Positions 24,405-33,586 of a stretch of DNA of 64,000 bases are shown here, piece by piece (the stretch's first letter is position 1; the number at the start of each line of letters is the position of its first letter). Position numbers and translations under genes: made by a program. The notes beneath the pieces were generated by a model. It did no database searches. It saw only the letters and a program-made list of their open reading frames with translations, and was not told where the DNA came from. The stretch covers positions 1 through 64,000 of the forward strand of contig CANQKM010000011.1 in the NCBI GenBank assembly GCA_947624485.1, written 5' to 3'. Origin of the DNA: an uncultured Clostridia bacterium. GTDB taxonomy: Bacteria; Bacillota; Clostridia; UBA1381.

Positions 24405-26341
24405 TGGCTATGGAACTACTTGCGCCGGCCGGAAATGAAACTGCTCTGCGCGCGGCGGTGCAGTCGGGCGCGGACGCGGTGTACCTCGGCGGTAAAAGCT
24501 TCGGCGCAAGACGTGCCGCGCAGAATTTCACCGCCGACGAAATCAAAAAACAGACCGAATACTGCCACCTGTACGGCGCCAAGGTGCATGTTACCGTCAA
24601 CACGCTCGTGAAGCAGCGCGAAATCGGAGAGCTTACGGAGTATGTAAAAAGCCTCAACGACGCTTGCGTTGACGCGCTTATCGTGCAGGATTTGGGCGCG
24701 GCGGAGATTATAAAAAATACCTGCCCCGACCTCACGCTTCACGCAAGCACGCAGATGTCGGTGACGACGGCGGACGAGGTAAAGGAGCTTGCGCGTCTCG
24801 GCTTTTCGCGCGTCGTGCTTGCGAGAGAGCTAAGCCGAGATGAGATAGAGAATATATGCCGCACGTCGCCTATTGAAATCGAGGTGTTCGTACACGGCGC
24901 GATATGCCAGTGCTACAGCGGCAAGTGCCTCATGTCGAGCATACTCGGCGGCAGAAGCGGCAACAGAGGCGCTTGCGCGCAGCCGTGCCGACTGCCGTAC
25001 GAGCTTTGCGGGGGACACAAAAGTATTAAAAACGGCTATCTGCTCTCACCGAAGGACATGGCTCTTATAGACGAACTAGGGACACTAAAACGTATGGGCA
25101 TTGCGTCGCTTAAAATTGAGGGACGGTTAAAACGCGCGGAATACGTGTCATCGGTTGTCGGTGTATACAGGAAGTATCTCGATCTGCTTGAAGTAAACGG
25201 GGACACTAAAGTTACAAAAGAGGACATGCAGATCCTCACCGACGCGTTTTCAAGGTCGGGCTTTACCAACGGCTACTTCAATAACAAGCTCGGCGCGGAC
25301 ATGATGAGCTACGCGTCTCCGTCGGGTACGGGGGACACTAAATATACGCGCGAAGCCGAGGAACGGTGTACCGAAAATGCGAATGTGCGCAAAATCGGTA
25401 TTGACATAACGGGGACACTAAAATTCAACTCGCCGCTCGAGGTTACATTTTCGGACGGCAGCAGAAACGTTCGGGCGGTGGGGACACTAAAATCCGAAAA
25501 ATCCGTAAATGTTCCGCTTGACATTGACAGGCTTAAGGCGCAGCTTTTAAAGCTCGGCTCGACTCCGTTTGCGTGTAACAGTATATCCGTCACGGTTGAC
25601 GATGGCGTAACGCTGCCGATTAAGGAGATAAACGCCGTGCGCCGCGCCGCCGCGGAAATGCTCGCGGACGAACGGGTAAGGCGTGAAAGGGGACGCGTGA
25701 CCGATTATGCTATACCGTCCTGCGAGCGCGAAATGCCCGATAAAATAGAGCTTGCCGCATACGTCACGACCGGCGAGCAGCGCCGCGCGGCGGAGCAAGC
25801 GGGCATACGCGCCGAGAGGTTCAGACCGTTTTCGGGGACACTAAACGTGTACAATTCGCTCACGGCGGATTACCTTGCAAAAGACGGCATTGTCACGCTG
25901 TCGCCCGAGCTTAACCTGCGTGAAATCGACGAGCTTTTACGGTACACGAACGCAAGGACAGAGGTAATCGCTTACGGCTCTCTGCCGCTGATGATAATGA
26001 AAAACTGCCCCGTAAACGCGCAGGGAAAATGTCAGAGCGGCAAACAGATATACAGCCTGCGCGACAGAAAAAAACGCGTAATGCCGATTATATGCGACGG
26101 CGAAAAAGGAAGGTGCAGAGCGGTTCTGTTAAATTCCGTGCCGGTTTACATGGCTGACAAGGCGGACGATATAAAAAGACTGAAAATAAATTGTGTGAGA
26201 TTGCTATTTACAGTTGAAAATTTCTCACAATGTGTTAAAATAATAGATGAGTACAAACGCGCGTTTGAAGAAGGCGGCAAAGTAAACGCGCCGCCCGGCA
26301 ACACCTTTACGAGAGGTCACTTTTACCGCGGCGTTGAATAA
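24404..26341 (+). CDS. U32-family peptidase-like protein (RlhA/TrhP type)
   Basis: 645 residues. The N-terminal U32 domain has ELLAPAGNETALRAAV, the HASTQMSV block and the Cys-rich signature around YSGKCLMSS and GACAQPCRLPY. A DUF3656-like C-terminal part follows. Members now assigned act as tRNA or rRNA hydroxylation factors rather than proteases; which applies here is unknown. The gene carries six exact or near-exact copies of GGGGACACTAAA plus one T-less variant, all in frame in loops. It is coupled to zapA and sits in the maf/mre cluster. Confidence 0.87.
   Translation: MAMELLAPAGNETALRAAVQSGADAVYLGGKSFGARRAAQNFTADEIKKQTEYCHLYGAKVHVTVNTLVKQREIGELTEYVKSLNDACVDALIVQDLGAAEIIKNTCPDLTLHASTQMSVTTADEVKELARLGFSRVVLARELSRDEIENICRTSPIEIEVFVHGAICQCYSGKCLMSSILGGRSGNRGACAQPCRLPYELCGGHKSIKNGYLLSPKDMALIDELGTLKRMGIASLKIEGRLKRAEYVSSVVGVYRKYLDLLEVNGDTKVTKEDMQILTDAFSRSGFTNGYFNNKLGADMMSYASPSGTGDTKYTREAEERCTENANVRKIGIDITGTLKFNSPLEVTFSDGSRNVRAVGTLKSEKSVNVPLDIDRLKAQLLKLGSTPFACNSISVTVDDGVTLPIKEINAVRRAAAEMLADERVRRERGRVTDYAIPSCEREMPDKIELAAYVTTGEQRRAAEQAGIRAERFRPFSGTLNVYNSLTADYLAKDGIVTLSPELNLREIDELLRYTNARTEVIAYGSLPLMIMKNCPVNAQGKCQSGKQIYSLRDRKKRVMPIICDGEKGRCRAVLLNSVPVYMADKADDIKRLKINCVRLLFTVENFSQCVKIIDEYKRAFEEGGKVNAPPGNTFTRGHFYRGVE
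25011..25845 (+). repeat. GGGGACACTAAA words inside the U32 gene
   Basis: Copies start at 25079 (first G is A), 25199, 25331, 25411, 25480 and 25834; a T-less variant GGGGACACAAAA is at 25011. Frames differ: GTLK or GTLN at 25079, 25411, 25480, 25834; GDTK at 25199 and 25331. The variant lies in the frame where the full word would give a stop and reads GHK instead. Confidence 0.85.
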
Positions 26342-26354
26342 GAAAGGAAAACGA

Positions 26355-26945
26355 ATGGCTGATTTTATACTGGCCTCCGCGTCGCCCAGACGTAGGGAGC
26401 TTATGGAGCTTATGGGACTCGATTTCGACGTGGTAGTGTCCGAAGCGGACGAGAGCGTCGTGCCGAAGGATCTGCCGATAAAGCTGTACGTTCAGGAGCT
26501 TGCGCTTTTGAAGGCGAGCGCGTCGGCGAAGCAGGTATTAAAAAACAAAAAAGCGCATGTCATAGCCGCCGACACGGTCGTAACGCTTGACGGCAAAATA
26601 CTCGGCAAGCCGAAGAATAAGGCGGACGCGGAGGCTATGCTCGCCGCGCTGTCGGGCAGGACGCACGAGGTATACACGGGTATTTGCGTCATGCGCATGA
26701 GCGACGCGAAATCGGTATGCAGGGCGGTATGCACGCGCGTCACCTTCAAGGAGCTTACGGACGACAAAATAAAAAAGTACGTAAAAACCAAAGAGCCGAT
26801 GGACAAGGCCGGCGCGTACGGCATACAGGGCAAGGGTTCGCTTCTCATAGACGGCATAGAGGGCGATTACTTCAACGTCGTCGGACTGCCTGTCGCGGCG
26901 CTTGCGGAGCTTTTGGAAAACGAATTTAATATAACTGTTTTATAA
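26355..26945 (+). CDS. maf: Maf nucleotide pyrophosphatase
   Basis: 196 residues from the ATG at 26355, preceded by AGAAAGGAAAA; the ORF-track start at 26334 lies inside the U32 gene end. The signature LASASPRRRELM starts the protein, and AADTVVTLDGKILGKP and GAYGIQGKG follow. Maf proteins hydrolyse non-canonical or dTTP/UTP nucleotides and are commonly found next to mreB in Bacillota, as here. Confidence 0.92.
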   Translation: MADFILASASPRRRELMELMGLDFDVVVSEADESVVPKDLPIKLYVQELALLKASASAKQVLKNKKAHVIAADTVVTLDGKILGKPKNKADAEAMLAALSGRTHEVYTGICVMRMSDAKSVCRAVCTRVTFKELTDDKIKKYVKTKEPMDKAGAYGIQGKGSLLIDGIEGDYFNVVGLPVAALAELLENEFNITVL

Positions 26946-26958
26946 AGGAGAAAACGAA

Positions 26959-27960
26959 ATGGGCTTTTTAACGAAAGATATAGGAATTGACCTCGGAACG
27001 GCGAACACGCTCGTATACGTGCAGGGAAAGGGCATAGTAGTGCGCGAGCCGTCCGTTGTGGCGATAGACAAGTACGAGGGCAAGGTGCTTGCCGTCGGAA
27101 ACGCGGCTAACGAAATGATAGGCAGAACGCCGGAAAATATTGTGGCGGTGCGCCCGATAAAGGACGGCGTGATCGCCGACTTCGACATCACGCAGGCTAT
27201 GATAAGAGCGTTTATAAAGGAAGCGAACGTCAGCAATATATTCAAGCCCAGAGTAATCGTGTGCATTCCCTCGGGCGTCACGGAGGTTGAACGCCGCGCG
27301 GTCGAGGAGGCGGTCATACAGGCGGGCGCGAAATCGGTCGCGCTCATAGACGAGCCTATGGCTGCCGCGATCGGCGCATCGCTGCCGGTAAACGATGCGA
27401 CGGGTTCTATGGTTGTCGATATAGGCGGCGGAACGACCGAGGTCGCCGTAATATCGCTCGGCGGAATTGTGTCGTCGCGCTCGATAAGAATAGCCGGCAA
27501 CGCGCTCGACAGCGCCATAGTAAACTACCTCAAAAAAGAGCATTTAATAAACATCGGAGACAAAATGGCTGAGGACATAAAGCTCACCGTCGCGTCGGCG
27601 TACGAGGATGACGAGGAAGCGGTGCGCGAGGTGCGCGGACGCGACGTGTCAACGGGACTGCCGAAAACGGTGCAGATAAAGGAAAGCGAGATAAGAGAAG
27701 CGATAAGCGAGAACATAAACGAAATGATCGAGGCGATAAAGCTCACTCTCGAAAACACGCCGCCGGAGCTTGCGGCGGACGTTATGGAGCGCGGCATAAT
27801 GCTCACGGGCGGCGGCGCGCTCATAAAGGGACTGGACAAGCTCATCACCGAGGTCACGAAAATCCCGACGCACGTCGCGGAATATCCGCTCGACTGCGTT
27901 GTGATAGGCACGGGCAGGTCGCTCGAAAACATCAAGGAGCTTACAGACAAGGCGAAGTAA
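26959..27960 (+). CDS. mreB: rod-shape actin homologue MreB
   Basis: 333 residues. Actin-fold ATPase: phosphate 1 loop IGIDLGTANTLVYV, phosphate 2 VVDIGGGTTEVAVIS, adenosine loop MLTGGGALIKGL. It forms filaments under the membrane that direct side-wall peptidoglycan synthesis with MreC, MreD and PBP2 encoded next. AAAGGAG before the ATG. Confidence 0.96.
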   Translation: MGFLTKDIGIDLGTANTLVYVQGKGIVVREPSVVAIDKYEGKVLAVGNAANEMIGRTPENIVAVRPIKDGVIADFDITQAMIRAFIKEANVSNIFKPRVIVCIPSGVTEVERRAVEEAVIQAGAKSVALIDEPMAAAIGASLPVNDATGSMVVDIGGGTTEVAVISLGGIVSSRSIRIAGNALDSAIVNYLKKEHLINIGDKMAEDIKLTVASAYEDDEEAVREVRGRDVSTGLPKTVQIKESEIREAISENINEMIEAIKLTLENTPPELAADVMERGIMLTGGGALIKGLDKLITEVTKIPTHVAEYPLDCVVIGTGRSLENIKELTDKAK

Positions 27961-27990
27961 TACCATAGTCTTATTTACGGGGGCTGAAAC

Positions 27991-28818
27991 ATGTTATCAT
28001 CACTATTAAAGAAAAAAAGCGTGAGGATCACGGCAATAATTACGGCGATAGTGCTTCTGTGCGTCGCGATAGCGCACTTCGGCGGCTCAAATCCCGTTTC
28101 AAACGCGATAAGAAGCGTTTTTGCTCCGTTTCAGAGCGGGTTTGCGTATATATCGAACAACGTAAAAAGCACGGCTGACTTTTTAGCCGAGTCCAAGGCG
28201 TACAAAGCGGAGAACGAACGGCTTGTCGCGGAGATCAACGAGCTTAAAAAGCAAAGCAGAGACGTCACGAACTACAGAGAGGAAAACGAGGAATTAAAGG
28301 GACTTCTGGAGCTTGGGCAAAGCATGAGCGAATACACGACCGTAGCCGCCACCGTAATAGCGTATTCTCCGAATAACTGGTACGACACCATCGAGATAAG
28401 CAAAGGCTCGCTGTCCGGCATAAATGTCGGCAACGCGGTAATAACGCCCGACGGCGTTGTGGGCAAGGTCATAGAGACCGGTCCGAACTGGTCGCTCGTA
28501 TCGACGATCATAGGTCCGGACAACGCGCTCGGCGTAAAAATAACGAGAACGGGCGACGTTGCCGTTGTTGAGGGCGACAGAGAAATGTACCGCAGCAGCG
28601 TGTGCAGGATGACGTTTATAGACAAGGATTCAAACCTCATAGTCGGCGACCTTCTTGAGACGACCGCCGCGGGCGGCGTATACCCCGACGGCCTTGTCGT
28701 AGGCTCTGTGCGCGAGATAAACGCTGACGCTATGGGCAACCTCAACTACGCGGTTGTTGAACCGGCGGTGGATTTTTCGCGGCTTTACGGCGTGCTTGTG
28801 ATAAACGGAATGAATTGA
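27991..28818 (+). CDS. mreC: rod-shape protein MreC
   Basis: 275 residues. One N-terminal membrane helix (about 12-30), a coiled coil at about 65-100 (AENERLVAEINELKKQ), then the beta-rich MreC core with SPNNWYDTIEISKG and GVVGKVIETGPNWS. The bulk is outside the membrane, where it links MreB to PBP2. Confidence 0.95.
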   Translation: MLSSLLKKKSVRITAIITAIVLLCVAIAHFGGSNPVSNAIRSVFAPFQSGFAYISNNVKSTADFLAESKAYKAENERLVAEINELKKQSRDVTNYREENEELKGLLELGQSMSEYTTVAATVIAYSPNNWYDTIEISKGSLSGINVGNAVITPDGVVGKVIETGPNWSLVSTIIGPDNALGVKITRTGDVAVVEGDREMYRSSVCRMTFIDKDSNLIVGDLLETTAAGGVYPDGLVVGSVREINADAMGNLNYAVVEPAVDFSRLYGVLVINGMN

Positions 28819-28831
28819 TTGGGTGACGAAG

Positions 28832-29338
28832 ATGCGAAATTTCAAAATCGGTGTGTGGATATTCTGCATATTTCTTATACAAACCGTAGTCCTTTCGGGA
28901 ATACACGTATATGACGCAGTGCCGTCATTGGTGCTGCCGTTTGTCGTATGCGTTGCGCTTATGGAGGAGGACGTTATAACAACCGCCGTTGTAAGCGGAA
29001 TATGCGCCTTTATCGCGGGCGCGTTCACGGGACACAGCTATATAGTGACGGCTCTGTATATTTTCTACGCGGGTATGCTTATATTCGCGCTCAAATCAAA
29101 ACCGCGGTATATAAGTAGAACCGTGAAAGCCTTTACATGGACGTTTATATTATCGGGACTTATGGAAACGATATTCCGTTTTATCGACGCGGGAACAGTT
29201 ACGGCGGACATGCTGCTTTATTCGGCGCTTCCGTTCGCCGTGATTAACACGCTGTTCGTGATACTTATTTACCCGCTTTTAACATGCACGATGTATAAGG
29301 AAGATAAGGAAAAGCTGTTGATAGGAGATTTGGTGTAA
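28832..29338 (+). CDS. mreD: rod-shape protein MreD
   Basis: About 168 residues of mostly hydrophobic sequence with about five membrane helices, and family-typical order after mreC. The ATG at 28832 has GGGTGA upstream and fits better than the GTG at 28823. Sequence conservation in MreD is low, so the call rests on topology and gene order. Confidence 0.87.
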   Translation: MRNFKIGVWIFCIFLIQTVVLSGIHVYDAVPSLVLPFVVCVALMEEDVITTAVVSGICAFIAGAFTGHSYIVTALYIFYAGMLIFALKSKPRYISRTVKAFTWTFILSGLMETIFRFIDAGTVTADMLLYSALPFAVINTLFVILIYPLLTCTMYKEDKEKLLIGDLV

Positions 29339-29341
29339 GCT

Positions 29342-31429
29342 ATGCCTAACAGTAAAGCGAGATTTTACGTTATAAGCACAATAATGGTTCTGATGTTCTG
29401 CGCGGTGATATGGAAGCTGTTTGATTTGCAGCTTGTAAAGGGCGACCAGTACGTCACGGTCGCGAACGACCGTCTCACGACGAACATAATCGCGAAAGCT
29501 CCGCGCGGAGAGATTCTGGACAGATACGGTACGCGCCTTGTTTCAAACAAGGTCGGGTACTCCGTTGTGATGCAGAAAACCGATTTGAAGGACGACGAGC
29601 TTAACAGCATAATAAAAAAGCTCATCGACGTTCTTTACGCGAATAACTGCGAGTATTTTGACAATCTGCCGGTAAGCTTTGCGCCGTATGTGTTCGAGTT
29701 TGAGGACGAGAACGAGGACGGCTCCGTAAACGATGAGCGCGCCGCGTGGTTTTCGTCGAACGCTTCAATGGGCATTAACGATACCATGAGCGCGAGCGAC
29801 GTTGTGCAGCTTCTGAAACGCCGCTACAACATAGGCGCGTCGTTCAGCGAGGACGAGCAGCGCAGAATAGCCGGCATACGCTACTGCGCCGAGGTGAGCG
29901 GTCTGTCGCAGACCGTGCTTTTCACGATAGCGGAGGATATACCGGTCGAGGCGGTAATGCAGATAAAGGAACGGCAGGACGAATTTAAGGGCATATCCGT
30001 CATAAACGACTATATCCGCAATTACGACATGCCCGGACTTGCGACTCACATACTCGGCAGAACCGGTAAGATAAGCGCGAAGGAGTACGAGGATAACAAG
30101 GATCTCGGCTACGGCTACAACGACATAATAGGCAAGCAGGGCATAGAGCTTTGGGGTGAGAAATACCTGCGCGGCACGGACGGCACAACCGGTACGACAA
30201 AGGAAGTAAACGGCAAGGATATAACGATACTTAACAACACCGAACCCGTGCCGGGCGATTACATTGTTCTCACGATAGATTCCGACCTTCAGCGCGTCGC
30301 GGAGGATTCGCTCGCGAACAACATACAGGCGATACGCAGCGCGAGCGGCGTGAAGCCGAAGGACGGCGCGGACTGTAACGCGGGAGCGGCGGTCGTTCTC
30401 GACATTAAAACGGGCGACACTCTTGCACTGGCTTCATGCCCGACGTATGACATGTCGCGCTTTGACGAGGACTACAGCTCGCTTGTCGAAAATGAGGCGC
30501 GTCCGATGTTCAACAGAGCCGTATGCGGCACGTACAGCCCCGGTTCGACGTTTAAGCCGCTTACAGCGATAGCGGGACTTGAGACCGGTAATATCACAAC
30601 GGGCGAAATAATCGTTGACGAGGGTGTTTACAAATACTATGACGACTACCAGCCCGCGTGCTGGATTTGGAACGAGTACAGGCTGACGCACGGCAGACAG
30701 AACGTCACGGCGGCTCTCGAAAATTCCTGCAACTACTTCTTTTACGAGGTCGGCAGACGCTTGAATATAACGGTACTCGGCGAGTATGCGAAGCGGTTCG
30801 GTCTCGGCGAGCATACGGGTATAGAGCTTCCCGAGGAAACCTCCGGTCACATGGCAAGCCCCGAATACAAGAAGCAGGTCGTTACGAACGTCACCAGTCA
30901 GGACTGGTACGACGGCGACACGCTCCAGGCGGCAATCGGCCAGTCGTACAGCCTGTTTACGCCGGTGCAGCTCGCGAATTACGCGGCGACGATAGCGTCG
31001 GGCGGCACGAGGCGCAAGGTAAATCTCGTAAAGAGCGTGCGCTCGTCGGTTGACGGCTCGATCGTGAAGGAGTTTAATCCCGAGATAGTGGATCAAATCG
31101 ACATGCAGCCGGAGGATATAAACGCCGTAAAGCAGGGTATGAAAAAGGTGGCCGACGAGGGAAGCGCGGCTGAGGTATTCGCGAATTACGGCATACAGGT
31201 CGGCGGTAAAACGGGTACGGCTCAGGTCGGAGACGGCTCGAACAACGCGGTATTTATCGCGTACGCGCCGTTTGACAATCCCGAAATAGCGGTCGCGGTC
31301 GTGCTTGAACACGGCGTACGAGGCACGAACGCCGCGCTTGTGGCGAAGGATATTTTTGACGCGTATTTCAATCTGCAGCCGACGAGCGCGCCGACACAGA
31401 CGCCGCAGCCGACCGGTTACGAGGAATAA
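29342..31429 (+). CDS. mrdA: penicillin-binding protein 2 (elongasome transpeptidase)
   Basis: 695 residues. Short cytoplasmic tail and one membrane helix, a class B dimerisation domain starting near PRGEILDRYGTRL, and the transpeptidase domain with SPGSTFKPL (SxxK), ENSCNYF (SxN) and GGKTGTAQ (KTG). The tail ends in a Pro-Thr-Gln-rich stretch. It crosslinks side-wall peptidoglycan with MreBCD. RodA is not in the cluster. Confidence 0.95.
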   Translation: MPNSKARFYVISTIMVLMFCAVIWKLFDLQLVKGDQYVTVANDRLTTNIIAKAPRGEILDRYGTRLVSNKVGYSVVMQKTDLKDDELNSIIKKLIDVLYANNCEYFDNLPVSFAPYVFEFEDENEDGSVNDERAAWFSSNASMGINDTMSASDVVQLLKRRYNIGASFSEDEQRRIAGIRYCAEVSGLSQTVLFTIAEDIPVEAVMQIKERQDEFKGISVINDYIRNYDMPGLATHILGRTGKISAKEYEDNKDLGYGYNDIIGKQGIELWGEKYLRGTDGTTGTTKEVNGKDITILNNTEPVPGDYIVLTIDSDLQRVAEDSLANNIQAIRSASGVKPKDGADCNAGAAVVLDIKTGDTLALASCPTYDMSRFDEDYSSLVENEARPMFNRAVCGTYSPGSTFKPLTAIAGLETGNITTGEIIVDEGVYKYYDDYQPACWIWNEYRLTHGRQNVTAALENSCNYFFYEVGRRLNITVLGEYAKRFGLGEHTGIELPEETSGHMASPEYKKQVVTNVTSQDWYDGDTLQAAIGQSYSLFTPVQLANYAATIASGGTRRKVNLVKSVRSSVDGSIVKEFNPEIVDQIDMQPEDINAVKQGMKKVADEGSAAEVFANYGIQVGGKTGTAQVGDGSNNAVFIAYAPFDNPEIAVAVVLEHGVRGTNAALVAKDIFDAYFNLQPTSAPTQTPQPTGYEE

Positions 31430-31447
31430 ACAAAGGAGGGCATTGTC

Positions 31448-32161
31448 ATGGAAAAGGAGATCATAAAGCTGAAGGGAGCGGGCGACGGCGTGAGAATTTA
31501 CCTCGACGCGTCAAGTCCCATTTCCGATATAACAAGCTCTCTTTATGACAAGCTGCGCCGATTCCGCAAGTTTTTCGGCGACGGTCACTGCAACATATAT
31601 TTTGCCGGACGCGAGCTTACGGACAGCGACAAAATGCGTCTCGAAGCCATAGTTAAGGCGATGCTGCCCGAAAGCACGGTAAATTACGGAGAACGTCGCA
31701 AAACGGAGGACGACTTCGCGGAAAAGACGCTTGAGCTTCCGAAGGATTTAAAGAGCGAGGAAAAGCCGGCTGACGACACGCAGTTCCGCGAGATACGCGA
31801 GGTCGTTACGACCAACTTCAAGTCGAGCCGCGCCAGATTTTATGAGGGTGTTGTGCGCGGCGGCAGAAAGGTGGAGTCCGACGGACATCTCGTGCTTGTC
31901 GGCGACGTAGAGGAGGACGGCAAGGTTGCTGCTGTGGGTAACGTGATCGTACTCGGCAGACTGCTCGGGCAGGTCGAGGCGGGCTGTATGGGCAGCAAGG
32001 GCGCGTACGTTATAGCACTCGACATGGCGCCGTCAGACATACGCATATCCGGCACGCACAGCTACTACGACAAAAACGACTTCCGCGGCGGTATGAAAAA
32101 AGCGTATCTGCGTGACGACAGGATAGTTACGGAGAATTTTACTGTCGGCACTGCCGAATAA
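31448..32161 (+). CDS. minC: septum site-determining protein MinC
   Basis: 237 residues. A weakly conserved N-terminal domain that inhibits FtsZ, a linker near 100-125, and the MinC C-terminal beta-helix recognisable as VRGGRKVESDGHLVLVGDV, GNVIVLGRLLGQVEAG and GSKGAYVIAL. It acts with MinD. GGAGG site precedes the ATG. Confidence 0.92.
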   Translation: MEKEIIKLKGAGDGVRIYLDASSPISDITSSLYDKLRRFRKFFGDGHCNIYFAGRELTDSDKMRLEAIVKAMLPESTVNYGERRKTEDDFAEKTLELPKDLKSEEKPADDTQFREIREVVTTNFKSSRARFYEGVVRGGRKVESDGHLVLVGDVEEDGKVAAVGNVIVLGRLLGQVEAGCMGSKGAYVIALDMAPSDIRISGTHSYYDKNDFRGGMKKAYLRDDRIVTENFTVGTAE

Positions 32162-32228
32162 CATACTCAACTTATACAATTTTTGTATAGATAATTGAAA
32201 AATATTTGTATAATTTTTCATAAAAATA

Positions 32229-32257
32229 TGGACAAACGCAAGAAACCGTGGTATAAT
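32229..32257 (+). promoter_or_regulatory. internal sigma-A promoter before minD
   Basis: TGGACA, 17 bases, TATAAT in the 132-base minC-minD gap; gives minD-mgsA a possible separate transcript. Confidence 0.55.
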
Positions 32258-32293
32258 CTGTATATGCTGCAGTTGAAAGGAACAAGACAAGCT

Positions 32294-33085
32294 ATGGGAA
32301 AAATCATCATAACGGCGTCCGGCAAGGGCGGTACGGGTAAAACGACCACGACCGCGAACCTCGGCGCGGCGCTTGCTTTAAGAGGACATCTTACTGCGGT
32401 GGCGGATATGGATATGGGGCTTCGCAATCTGGACATTGTTCTCGGTCTGGAGAGCGATATTGTATACGACATTTCGGACGTTATCGACGGCGGCTGCAGC
32501 CTTGACGAAGCCGTTATAAAGGACAGGGAATTTGAAAATCTCTATTTTATTCCCGCTCCGCAGACTCGCGGAATATCTTTTTTGAGCGACGAGGCGGTAA
32601 AAAATGTGTGGGAGCAGATAAGGTCGCGGTTTGAATACTGCATAGTGGATGTGCCGGCGGGTATTGACGGCGGATTTCTGTACGCCGCGCCGGCGGCTGA
32701 CGCTGCGCTTATCGTGACTATGCCGGAGCTTACGGCTCTGCGCGACGCGGACAGAACAGTTTCGGTGCTTGAGGACATGGGCGTTGCGGACATAAAGGTC
32801 ATAATAAACCGCATACGTCCCGACATGATCGACCGCGGCATAATGATAAACGTTGACGACTGCGTGGACAGGCTGCAGGTACCCGTGGCGGGACTTGTAC
32901 CCGACGACGAAGAGCTTGTGATTTCCGCATTAAGCGGAAAGCTCGCGGTCACGAATACATATTCGCGCGCGGGTACGGCGTTTAGGAACATTGCCGCGCG
33001 CATAGACGGCGAGAATGTGCCGATTATGGATTTTGACGAGAAGAGAGGATTTTTCAAACGGTTGTTTCAAAGGAGAAGGCAGTAA
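32294..33085 (+). CDS. minD: septum site-determining ATPase MinD
   Basis: 263 residues from the ATG at 32294; the ORF-track start at 32195 would place the promoter inside the gene. The deviant Walker A is SGKGGTGKTTTTAN; the C-terminal amphipathic helix is GFFKRLFQRRR, which binds the membrane. MinD recruits MinC to block polar division. No minE gene follows; the next gene is mgsA, so placement probably depends on a DivIVA-type system as in other Bacillota. Confidence 0.94.
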   Translation: MGKIIITASGKGGTGKTTTTANLGAALALRGHLTAVADMDMGLRNLDIVLGLESDIVYDISDVIDGGCSLDEAVIKDREFENLYFIPAPQTRGISFLSDEAVKNVWEQIRSRFEYCIVDVPAGIDGGFLYAAPAADAALIVTMPELTALRDADRTVSVLEDMGVADIKVIINRIRPDMIDRGIMINVDDCVDRLQVPVAGLVPDDEELVISALSGKLAVTNTYSRAGTAFRNIAARIDGENVPIMDFDEKRGFFKRLFQRRRQ

Positions 33086-33115
33086 GACACAGACGGTGAA
33101 AGGACGGTAAATCTC

Positions 33116-33520
33116 ATGAACATTGCACTCATTGCACACGACAAGAAGAAGGAGCTTATGATACAGTTCTGTATAGCATATTCGGGTATTCTGTCGCGCC
33201 ACTCGCTTTTTGCGACGGGTACGACCGGCAAGCTCGTAAGCGAGAGTACCGGACTTAACATATACCGCTTTCTTCCCGGACCGCAGGGCGGCGACCAGCA
33301 GATAGGCGCGAGAATAGCGTACAACGAAATTGACCTTGTGCTGTTTTTCCGCGATCCGCTGAACGCGGAGGGCTACGAACCCGACGTGTTCTCGCTTTTG
33401 AGGCTCTGCGACATGCACAACATACCTATCGCGACAAACAGCGCGACCGCCGAGGTTCTCATACACGGACTTGAACGCGGCGACCTCGATTGGCGCGATA
33501 TAGTAAATCCGAAAAAATAA
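33116..33520 (+). CDS. mgsA: methylglyoxal synthase
   Basis: 134 residues, full length. [15 protein letters not shown] start, ATGTTGKL phosphate-binding loop, [14 protein letters not shown] with the catalytic Asp, and [15 protein letters not shown]. It converts dihydroxyacetone phosphate to methylglyoxal. Often found at the end of the mre/min cluster in Clostridia, as here. Confidence 0.95.
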   Translation: MNIALIAHDKKKELMIQFCIAYSGILSRHSLFATGTTGKLVSESTGLNIYRFLPGPQGGDQQIGARIAYNEIDLVLFFRDPLNAEGYEPDVFSLLRLCDMHNIPIATNSATAEVLIHGLERGDLDWRDIVNPKK

Positions 33521-33523
33521 ACG

Positions 33524-33548
33524 AAAACGCTCCCTCGGGAGCGTTTTT
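33524..33548 (+). terminator. rho-independent terminator
   Basis: AAAACGCTCCC TC GGGAGCGTTTTT ends the shape-gene run. Confidence 0.85.
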
Positions 33549-33586
33549 GCAGGGGGTTGATATTATTCGCCCATGCTTTCTATCTG

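Noticed and set aside
26190-26235. Inverted TGTGAGA/TCTCACA stretch near the end of the U32 gene as a regulatory hairpin
   Set aside because: Inside coding sequence with no T-run or other support; likely chance.
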